Notes under the pieces: model-generated
The model's input: only the letters and a program-made list of their open reading frames with translations
The model's database searches: none
What the model was told of the DNA's origin: nothing
Position numbers and translations under genes: made by a program
Assembly (NCBI RefSeq): GCF_030463535.1
Contig: NC_132896.1
Span: 24,861,709 to 24,925,708, forward strand
Length of the DNA stretch: 64,000 nucleotides
Direction of reading: 5' to 3'
From: Salminus brasiliensis
Lineage: Eukaryota > Chordata > Actinopteri > Characiformes > Bryconidae
Part shown: one piece after another, positions 1 to 11,460 of the stretch
Layout: each line of letters begins with the position of its first letter
Position numbering within the stretch: position 1 is the stretch's first letter

Positions 1-49
1 GAGGGCAAGACAGATTCAATCAGGTATCTGGAAATCCCAAGAAAAAAGT

Positions 50-395
50 CATTCTGTCAGGGAGCTTTCACCTTCCAACAGGACAATGATCCCAAGCATA
101 CTTGACGTCTTCCGAGGCTTGGTTTCAGAAGACGTCCTGGAGACTCTGGAGTGCTCACCATACTTCAACCCCATAAAAATCTTTGGTGGGATTTGAAGAA
201 GGTGGTCGCAGCATGCAAACCCAATACTATGTGAACTCGAAGCCAGGGGCCAAGATTCCTCAGGAGCACTGCCAGAAGCCGGTGTCTGATTATGCATTAT
301 GTTTGCAGCAGGTCATAACAGAAAAAGCCTGCTCTACCAAGTACTAAAGAAGCTCATTATGAAGTGGATGAATAATTCTTAAACTGTCATTAACA
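50..395 (+). mobile_element. Tc1/mariner-type transposase 3' fragment, degraded
   Basis: Plus-strand reading gives [10 protein letters not shown], the second catalytic Asp block of Tc1 transposases, then a recognisable NLWWDLKKVVAACKP equivalent, interrupted by stops and a frameshift. The same family recurs at 4570-5170, sharing the 3' segment up to the aataattct stretch. Non-functional. Confidence 0.75.
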
Positions 396-802
396 GAGAC
401 ATTTTGTGTTTTGAGTTTGGAGAAAGCCCTCGTTTTAGTAGTTGTTTGATTGGATTATTAAAAAAAACACTGAACATTTGTAAATGGGAGCGAAATAATT
501 TCAGTTGCAAATGTACCAGTTCCTGTATCTGGCTCTACTAAAGTTCTTGTGGCTTAATGCGGCCTAATCTTCACCGTAGTTTATCCAACATCTCGTTTAA
601 AGCCTTTTCAGAACAGTAGAGGCTGTTACTACAGCAAAGGGGGGGCGAACATCCTATTGATACCCTTGATTTTGGAAGAAATGCTGGACAAGCAAGTGTC
701 TTGTGAAATACTTTCTAGTGTCTTTTCCAGTGTCTCTTTGGTTCAAATGAAGCGGAATAGAAAAACATAAATCAGTTCTGAACAACTACACATCAGTGTA
801 AT
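396..802. other. AT-rich flank downstream of clgn, no gene seen
   Basis: Low-complexity, AT-rich sequence without a convincing ORF or recognised repeat. Confidence 0.5.
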
Positions 803-1383
803 TTTATTGTATTAGTATACAGTCAGATTTAAATACAAACTCGTCAACTTTACATTGGTTTGCTAGAAAAAGAATGCTCAAATATATTATTTTATAAAAT
901 ATATTTTCAGGTAGGCATATGTCAACATTCTTTCACGATCAAGTAATCCAGTAATCAAGTAATGTTTTAACACCATTAAAGGATGGTATGATCCAGATGG
1001 AAATACAGTAAAGGAAGTTTCTATGTAAAGCCTTTGATGTAATATCCAAGTGTGCTGTGAATGTAGTTCCTAATAACTGGGCAAAGCAAGGCAGCAGTGA
1101 ATTTTTGTTGTATTGTAGTTTTTCAAGGCCATTTTTATCCACATTTCACATGATCACCCATTCAATTATACTGATTTTTAAAAACAGACAAGATGAATGT
1201 CAGCTAATGTTAGGAATCACATAATTAATGAACATTTATTGGACTGTTCCTTAAAGATGTCCGAATCAATTCTATTGCATCTTGCATGACTTGCAATTCC
1301 CTGACATTCAGGCATTGTGATATGTCACAGCTCTTGTCTTTTATGGCTTTATTCAAGTCTGGAGATAGGAAGGTTCATCTGCC
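803..1383 (-). other. clgn: clgn 3' UTR and 3' flank
   Basis: No ORF of note. Three minus-strand AATAAA signals mark possible transcript ends; the nearest is only about 30 nt after the stop, so the more distal ones may be used too. Inferred only. Confidence 0.4.
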
Positions 1384-1398
1384 TCAGTCTGAGACCTG
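1384..1398 (-). CDS. clgn: clgn terminal coding exon 14
   Basis: Four codons (QVSD) then TGA at 1386-1384, after a T-rich acceptor. Use of the second of two tandem AGs would drop one Gln. Candidate polyadenylation signals (AATAAA on the minus strand) lie at 1348-1353, 1235-1240 and 803-808. Confidence 0.65.
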   Translation of the reverse strand, partial: QVSD

Positions 1399-4300
1399 CT
1401 GACAAAAAAAATTAAAAAAAGCTTTAAATATAGAAAACGGAATCGGAAAGCGTTGTTAAATAAGTAATCACCTTTAACTCCAAGTCTGACTTTTTCTGAG
1501 CTTTCCTGGCTTCCCTTTTTCTTGGGCCAGTTCTGACCTTGGCCTCTTGAACTGCAGATAATAAAGCAATATTCAGGCCATAAAAACAATAGTGACTCCT
1601 ACAAACCATGAAGTGTCTTAGAAACCAGTGTTCTCACCACTGTCGTTCAGTATGGTGTGGCCCTCCGGATCCTGTGCACTGTCTGGCTGAGGCTCATCAG
1701 ATTTTTTGTAGTAGTAGTCCTGATCTGATGGCCCAAATCGCTGATGAACACACAAACATGTCACATATTAACTTTTCTTGAAAATGAATAAGCAGCCTGT
1801 GACACTGGGGGTCAGTTTCCCAGCCTCAGATTAAGCAAACATACACTGTGAGTTCACAGTAGTGATTCATCTATTGCACAGTGTTTATCTAGTGCTGTGT
1901 CATATGTTGACTGTTGACTCTCCAGGTTCCTGTTTATCCCTAACAGATCCGATGTCTTGCAGTCTTAAAAACAAAGGTTCCTAAAAGGTCCCTGACTTGG
2001 ACATTGGAAGTTCTTGGAGACCTTCCTCAATGGATATAGCTAGAACCTTTACCTTATGCTGAGATTCTTAAATGGATGTTTCAGCCCGAGTAGCTTTTTA
2101 ATGTGACAACATAAAGAATGGCCAATCAGACATTTAGCAGTTTTAAAGGCACAGTAAGGGGGAAAAAAGCCTGTTTAATACCAATGGAAATGTTGGAAAA
2201 TGTTAATGTACAAATGTAACAGAATAAAACAATTATTAACAAAATAGAAAAGCATTAATAAAATGTAAAAATTTATTAGCAACTGTTCTAGTAACATTTT
2301 TTTTTAAATGTAAGAAAAAAGGTATTAACATTTGTGAAATCTGAAAAATGTATTTAAAAAAAACCCTGAAATAATCGACATGGTTACGTTGATAAGAGGT
2401 TCTGAATGTTGGTTTTGATACATTTTCGACTATTATCTGGCCCTAAGTAGACACAAGAAACATATAGTATATGGGTCTTTTAATGTGTTTTATATTCTTA
2501 AGCATTCTTTGGAATTGAGCTCTATCAATAAAGATGCTGATGCTGATGGGGGCTAGTGTCTAATAAAATGACCAGTAAGCGTATATTCAAACATAGTCTT
2601 GTAGAAATAACTGTTGAAATCCACACTTTACATTCACATGTAGCACTGCTGCTGCAAAGTTTTACCTTATCAGGCCACATTAAACTGACAAAGAGGATGA
2701 TGGGAAGGCCCACAGTGAAGACATATACACCCCACAGCCAGGGACGCTTTGTTGTGGCAAACAACAATCGCTCCAGAATTCCAGGCTGGAAGACAGGGAA
2801 GACCAGATTTATTAGTACAGCATGTCACACTCAGGAGGGACAGTGGATTAAATCAATAAGTTGTGGCTGAGCTGTTATGTGCTAGATATTGACTTGCTGT
2901 ATAGTATCACTATTATGCTTACTGTCTGCCTCTGTCCCCAGGTGTCCACTGTCCAACGTTTGGCAGTTTCAAGGTTGTCACATACCAAGATATTGTCAAA
3001 CAGCACATCTCCAGTAAGGGACCACAGTTCAAAGCCTACTGCACCCACAGGACTCATTTTGAAGGGCTGAGGGTCCTCAAAGTAAGCTGGGTTAGGGATC
3101 ATCCGTGGCTGCCACTTTCCCTAACACAGAGAGCAGCAAATAAGGTTTCTTGTGAGTTATGGCTAAAGCAGACCTTGGGTTAAAAAATGACAAATTTACA
3201 ATGACCCCAAGTTGATCAGACCAGACACATTTACATATTTGGTGCCCAAAGTTTGCTTTTTAGTTTGAACACTTTAGGCAGCTGACATACTGATATACAG
3301 AGTTGTGTATCTGAATAATAAGCATTTATTTGTGTAAAGCAAAACAAAAAACTAAGTCTCCTCAAGGAAGCCCAAAGCTTGCAGTTACCATCCAAAGCCT
3401 AGTTTATCTAATCAGTCCTTCATTAAAATTAATCAGGTGAACTGCATGTGGAACAGTGGCTGCAGTTTACAGAGAAGTCGGCAACCAAACCTGTGTTCTT
3501 ATACAGTGGGGAAAAAATGATTAAGTCAGTCACCAATTGTGCAAGTTTTCCCACTTAAAAAGATGAGAGAGGCCTGTAATTGACATCGTAGGTAGACCTC
3601 AACTATGAGAGGCAAAATGAGAAAAAAAACAAAAGTTCATCTCAATACTTTGTTATATATCCTTTGTTGGCAATGACAGAGGTCAAACGTTTTCTGTAAG
3701 TCTTCACAAGGTTGGCACACACCGTTGCTGGTATCCTGGCCCATTCCTCCATGCAGATCTGCTCTAGAGCAGTGATGTTTTGGGGCTGTCAGAGGGCAAC
3801 ACAGACTTTCAACTCCCTCCAAAGGTTTTCTATGGGGTTGAGATCTGGAGACTGGCTAGGCCACTCCAGGACCTTGAAATCCTTCTTACGAAGCCCTGGC
3901 AGTGTGCTTGGGATCATTGCCATGCTGAAAGACCCAGCCATGTTTCATCTTCAATGTCCTTGCTGATGGAAGGTTGGTTTGCACTCAAAATCACAATACA
4001 TGGCCCCATTCATTCTTTCATGTACACGGACCAGTCGTCCTAGTCCCTTTGCAGAGAAACAGCCCCAAAGCATGATGTTGCCACCCCCCTGCTTCACAGT
4101 TGGTATGGTGTTCTTTGGATGCAACTCAGCATTCACTCTCCTCGAAACACAAGTTGTGTTTGTACCAAACAGTTCTACATCTGACCATAAGATTCTCCCA
4201 ATACTCTTCAAAAAAAACATCCAAGTGCTCTCTAGCAAACTTCAGACGCGCCCGGATATGTACTGGCTTAAGCAGGGGAACACGTCTGGCACTGCAATCA

Positions 4301-6921
4301 TGCACAGGTCTGTAGGAGCCTTATGTAGCTATTAATGTAATGGAAGCTTAAAGTCATTAGACAAGGTCATATACAAAATGATGAGCACCAGTTGTCAATT
4401 TACAATTTAAAATTCTCTACTGAAAAATATGTTTAATAAATAATGATAGAATATGTGTAACATATTGGGGGAAAGCATAGATTTGTCATGTGATAAAGGT
4501 TATATTTTTCAAATATGATAAATTCAAGTAATGTTTGCAGAAGAATTAGAGCCAAATGAGAGCAACAAGTACATTTCCTGATCCTGATACTCGAACATCA
4601 TGCACAGATGTTTTGGGGTTCTGTTCTGTGGAAAACTCCAGTTCTTTTCAGGCCTATGGATCAGTGGTATGTCTGGAGGAGGAGGAATGAAGCATACACT
4701 GAAAAAAACACCCTGCTTTCAGTGAAGCATGGTGGTGGCTTTGTGATGCTCTGGCTGATTTGCTTTCTCTGGCACTGAAAATCTGCAATGTGTGGAGTGT
4801 AAGATGAAAACATCATGTCTTCTGTAAGGAAGCTGAAGCTTGGACCTTCCAACAGGACATTGGTCCCAAGCAAGTCTTGCAAGGCTTGGTTTCAGAAGAA
4901 GTCCTGGAAGATTCTGGAGTGGCCGAAACTCCATAGAAAATCTTTGATTGGAGAAGACAGATGCAGTGTGCAAACTCAAGAATATTAGTAAACTGGAGGC
5001 CACTGCCCATGAGGAATAGGCTAAAATTCCTCAGGAACACTGCCACAGACTGGTGTCATGTTTTGTAGCAGGTAATAACAGCAAAGGGTGCTCTACTAAG
5101 TGCTAAAGATGCTTGTTATAAATGGGATTAATAATTCTGTAACTGCAGTAATCATTAAAAGTGGCCTTTTGTGTATACATTTAATTGAAAGTCAAAAATG
5201 TCATACAGTGTCAGAATCCATAGAATGGAAGTCTGTTTGAGATTACTTTACAGCTCCATGTTGTTTAAGGCAAGTATGGGATGATTTAGGCTTGCAGTCT
5301 GCTCAATATTAATGTTTTTGAGATGTATGCTTCCATTACTTATTAGCTATATTACAGCCTCGCAGCTTAAGTACTAACATAAAAAGCAAACTTCAGACCC
5401 CACACATACCTACTGGATGTCACAGTTGATTGACTATATTTGCAGTAAAGGCTGAAAAAGTCATGTAAGCCTAAGTTAAAGTAGGTACAACCCTAGAAAC
5501 CCTTCCTACCTGATAATTTGGGTTGTCAATCATAGGTGCTTTCCACTTCCCTTTGTATGCTGGGTTAGGCACCATGGGAGGCTTCCATGGCCCACAGCCT
5601 GCAGCCTCCGCACAGGCAGGGTTAGCAATCAGAGGAGCCTCCCACTCCCCGTCCATATCCTCAGACCTGTTTAAACCAATGGCATGCACATGTTGATCAG
5701 ATTTTAAGAAGGAAGTAAACCCTCCTGAGATGTGTTCTTAAAGCCAAGGACATTTTAATAGATAGTTCTCAGTGAGAATTCAAGACTTTGCCTCAATGCC
5801 TTCTATCACTACTTAAAAGATTTATTGGTGGGTGCACATTAAGTGCATTAAAAACAGGAACATTTTAAATCATTAACAAACCTAGCAACAGAAAATCCCC
5901 AAATAGGTAATTATCAGGATCACATTAACCTAAATATATTAAATTTACAAAATAAGTAAAACCATCAAACATTTTAATTCAAAATATCATTGGTTGTGTC
6001 TGTCCACTACATGCAGATGTTCTTAGACGCTCTTTTAAAAAAAATTCAATATGCTGCAGTGTATCAGCACGATCCTAGAGAAAAAAAACTGTATTGGGGC
6101 AGTGGAGGTTAGGAAAGAGAGAGAGTGAGAGGCCTGACTCATGACAGCAGTCATGTGTGCACTAGCTGGCTTACCCACCAGTCATGTGGAGGCTGAGCTT
6201 CTGGGTCTGGGACAAAAGGCTCTCCCTCTTCTATCCAGCCTGCGGGTCTCTGGGCTGTGGGGTCAGGAATGAGCTGAGGGGCTTCATCATCCCTAGACAC
6301 AATGAATAATTACACAGTGAATCAAAACTTTTGTACTGCAGTCTATAATTGATTCTCTTTTGTGTGTAGAATCAGTTACAATGTACAGTGTACAATGTTA
6401 TTATTACAGATGTGCATCATATTAGCCAACTCTTAATACTCTGATTTGAGCCACTATGACTGCTTACAGGGGTATAAAATCAAGCACATGGCCATGTAAT
6501 CTCTATAGACAAGCATAAAAAGTAGAAACAGTAGAGCTTTAGTGGGTTTCTTCAGAGCTAGATCTGCCCCGATCAGCTGTAAGTGCTGTTTCTGTGTCCT
6601 TTATACAGAGCACACAGACTATATATCCAAATGTACACATACACAGCTTGTCTATTCCTTGTAGAAAAGCACTGCTAATAGAATGGAACTTTTCGGAACA
6701 GATAAACATGTACCTATTGGCACCATGCCTAATGCTAGGCATGGGCTAGAGGGGTATAAAGCCCCCCAGCATTAAGCTGTGGAGCAGTGAAACTATTGAT
6801 GGTCCATCCAATACTTTTGGAGTGAGTTGGGAATGAGGTGGAGTGGTCATCATCCAACATCCTGACCTCACTAATTCTCTTGTCTCTGAATGCAACCAAA
6901 TCGTCACAGCAGTGCTCCAAA

Positions 6922-6990
<69 letters not shown>

Positions 6991-9580
6991 CTATCATATA
7001 TATATGAGAGAGAGCGAGTGAGAGCTGAATTATTATTCAGTTAACGCCCCAACATTAATAATCTATTCTTTATTCTTTATAAGCTCTGACTTTCATGGCT
7101 TTCATTTTGACTGTACATCTCTGGTGTTCATGCTTTTAACATACCAGTCATGGGGTTTTGTGACTGTGAGATCAGGAATGTGACTCCTGTCATCCCAGTC
7201 GGTGGGTTTCCTGTCTTCTGGATCCTCTATCTCATGAGGAGGCACCACTGGTGGATCCATGTCCTCTAGCAGACTACCCTTCTTGACCAGCGTTTGGTCG
7301 ATGAGAATTTCAAAGGTGTTGTCCGGATATACAGCTGAAAAACAAGTGGAGCAGCATAAGCATAATATTTTTAATATAATGTACATTAGCCTGTGAGGCA
7401 CCTACGTTGTACTGTTTGACTGAAAGTGAGACTAGTGATTTTCTCATTTTCACTCTTGGCCTAAAACACTTTTTATAGAAGTCAGTGGGAAGTAGCTTCA
7501 GTTTGGGTGTTTTTTAATCATGTGTTTGTGTACCCATGTCAAAGTCAGATTAACATTGGTACACATATATCATGGCATCAAATAATATTTAAGTTAGCAT
7601 TAAACAGTGCAGCAAATTTCATTATTACATATGATGGATGAGCTAAGGCATGTTTGGTGTTTGAAGTGTGCTTCTTTCAATAATTACTGATTATATAAAG
7701 CTGCTTTGGTGCTAACAAACCTGTCATAGCTTATATTGATTGGACCTTTTATTCTGTTTTCCTCTCAATAAAATAATGACAGCAAATGAACATGCATGCA
7801 ATCAACTGTAAGATCCTGAATAAAAGTAAAAAAAATGCTCAAAATTAAATAAAAAACCTAAAACCACAATGCTATCTGTCAAATATGCAGAGGCAGAAAA
7901 CTCAGGTCCAGAAAGTATTTTGATCCATCTTGCCTATATCCATATCCCGAATCTATGCAAACGTATCACTTACGTATCAAACTATTACATAAACTGAAAA
8001 CCAATATCACTGTGTGTCAATATTACAGTATATTGGGATAGATTATATCATAACTCATAACATATGGTATGATAATGTGAACAAGCTGAAGGACACAGAA
8101 CCAGCACTGAAAGTGAAAGAAGCAGGTAGGCTGATGCAGTACAGTAAAATTATTTAGCATTGTAAACAAAAGCCTTGTCCTGCCTGCTTCACCAAATGTA
8201 CACAGTTAGCAGCATGCCGAGCCCAGATAAGCCAGAGAAGCCGTTATTCCTATTACACCTCAGTGGAGCATTACAATCATTCTGAAGCTTTAAGTTTCTG
8301 TTGAAACTCACTGAGAGTGTAGAGGTGAGGACTGTGGTCTGTGAAATAGTCACTCAGGTCAGCTTCAGGCTGTCGAACATGTTTCTCCTCATATGTTCCA
8401 GTCAGAGGGTTCCGGTGGCGGAAGATGAAATGCACCTTGTAGGTACTGCCACACTTGTCTGGACAAAACATGATGGTGTATGGGGTGGCGTCATTCAACT
8501 GACTCTACAAGAATTAGAAATAAGCATGCTTATAAAAATCATTTTTAATTATCATTATTGGCATGCAAAGAAGTAGTTTGGCAAGAAGTCAGACTGACCC
8601 TTCTTTACCTTAAATGTGGTCAATCAGTCAAAACATGCTTAGTGGCTGATAATTGGTTTATTCGTTTTGCTCTGGAGCTAGAAGGCTAATGTACTTAACA
8701 AATATGGATGTTTATAACCCAGCACACAAACTACACCTGTAAATCATCACTTGTCTCAAATCATGTTGAAACAGATTTTAAAAGATTGTCACCTAGTTTA
8801 GTTGTTATCAATAGACCCCTTTCACATTTACAAGTTCCTGTTGATTTCTCAAAACCACAATTCCAAACAATCACCACCATACATGGAGGTTCTTAACATG
8901 AGTCGGGTTATTTACAACGTTACTGAAAATAAATAGCAGCTCATTTGATAAATTTTGCACCCTTGTGTGCTTGTTATTTATTATTAATATTAATATTACA
9001 ATTATTATTATTATATAAACCTGTTTAAAAGCATAATGCATGCTTTATTATTCATTAATATACATATTTTTTTCTAATACTATTAGTTATATATATAATT
9101 ATATATATAAACCAGTAGTATTAGAAGTAGTAATAATACTATTATTTGTGTTGTATGTGTTGTTCTATTCTAATTAAATAGATACATTTCTCATTCTTAC
9201 ATAATACTATATAAATAATGTATAATTAGTATTAGAAGGATTACTTGTCTCAAATCATGTTGAAACAGATTTAAACAGATTGTCACCTACTTTAGTTGTT
9301 ATCAATAGACCCCTTTCACATTTCCTAGTTCCTGTTGATTTCTCAAAACCACAATTCCAAACAAATACCTTCATACATGGAGGTTCATTAGTTCTAGACT
9401 GAGCACTTACTTTGGTCAACATGAGTCGCGTTATTTTAAACGTTACTGAAAATAAATAGCAGCTCATTTGATTAATTTTGATTGCTTGTGTGCTTGTTAT
9501 TTATTATTAATATTAATATTATAATTATTATTATTATATAAACCTGATAAATAGCATAATGCATGCTTTATTATTCATTA

Positions 9581-9630
<50 letters not shown>

Positions 9631-11235
9631 CTAATACTACTAGTTTTATATATATATTAATAATAAACCAGTAGTATTAGAATTAGTAATAATGCTATTA
9701 TTTGTGTTGTATGTGTTGTTCTATTCTAATTAAATAGATACATTTCTCAATCCTATAACCACAATTCCAAACAATCACCTTCATACATGGAGGTTCATCA
9801 GTTCTAGACTGAGCACTTACTTTGGTCAATATGATTCAGGTGATTTAAAAGGAAAAATAGATAGCAGCTCATTTGACAGCTGAACATGTTTGGAGGAGAA
9901 CACTCATCACAGAACGTTTGTCATCAGTTGAATAGCTTCACACCGAGTGATGGGGGAGAGGGAAGACCAGTCTACCCACTCAAAAAGAACAAGGCCATTT
10001 TTGCTCTCTGGGATTCCTGGCCATGGATGGCTATGGCATTAAACTCTGCGTTTCCCAAAGATGGGAAGAATGGGTGAATGCATAAATGGCAGCAGCACTG
10101 AGGGACCCCACTCATGACGTGTAGATATCTTGTAGCCTTTGCCTATATACGTTCATACAGATCATTTGACCAAGCAATAGCTTAAATGCTGATCATACCA
10201 AACGAAGATCATCTGAATATGCAAGCAACTTTATGTAGGCTCCACCGCAGTCAATCCCATTTTGAAAAAGAACTTCATACCTATGGAGAAGTTAAACACA
10301 GTTAAACAGACTATCAAAGAACATGAACAAATCATTTTTGGGATGTGAGTAATTAGGGTGTGGCTTAAATGCTTACTGCAGGCAGAGGGGTTTGTCTCTG
10401 AAGTGATAGACTGTGCGTAGATACGCAGCAATTGCATGATGGTGACCTGGGGATTTGAGCACAAGGCCCTTGTTCCCTGCTAACACTTGATTCTTTGGCT
10501 CCTCAATAACCCACTCTCCTAAAAGGGAAACACAGGAGCAACACAATGTCTTTTGCTTCAGATACAAACCTGCAGAGTGATAGAGCCATGACTATTTTAC
10601 CACTTGGCATTATTTCACATCAACATTTTTCTTAAACACTTATTATTATAGCAGCACAGCACTTACCGTCGTATTTCTGACCGTCAGTTTCCCCCTCTCT
10701 CAGTGCCCGTGACAGAACCCACTTTCTTCAACACAAGAAAGGTGACAAGTGAGACATATTTTTCAACTTAGACAAATAAATGATGGCGAACACCTTAAAA
10801 CCTTTCTGAAATATAGGTTACAGATCCGAACAAAGGGGTGGACTTACCTATCCAAAGAGTGTGCATCAAATGTTTCTGCAAAATGTGCCTGAGTTGGAGC
10901 GGTGACTGATCTGTAAATACCCTGACAGAAGAAAGAAGGTAGGGTAACTGTAACAATAATGAATTATACAGTTGCATTAATTATTAATTAAATTTTATGA
11001 ATGTTGTACATATCTGTGGATGCCAATGCTTATACATAAACATTTAATTTTAAGTAACTTTTATTTGTGGAGGTTAGGAGTGTGGTAAAATTAATGAAAT
11101 GCAGACATTATAGTGTATAAAATAAGATAAGATAATCCTTTATGAGTCCCACAGTGGGGAAATTCACAGTGTCACAGCAGCAGATCATTGCCTTTTTTAA
11201 ACAATAATCAGCCAACACTGATTAATTTTGCATCC

Positions 11236-11267
<32 letters not shown>

Positions 11268-11419
11268 GTTGTTGTTGTTGTTGTTATACAAACCTGATAA
11301 ATAGAAAATGTATACTTTATTGTTCATTAATACATACATATACATTATTAATACTAAACTATCTGTTTATTATTAAGTAGTAGTAATAATACTATTTTTT
11401 TGTGTTGTATGTGTTGTTC

Positions 11420-11460
<41 letters not shown>

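Noticed and set aside
6925..6985. Tyr/Ile repeat proteins predicted through (AT)n tracts here and at 48.5 and 53.0 kb
   Set aside because: Artefacts of translating AT dinucleotide repeats.
9255..9467. A calmegin exon between exons 5 and 6
   Set aside because: The ORF lies in the duplicated intronic repeat, and exons 5 and 6 join directly in phase 0 with the right protein alignment.
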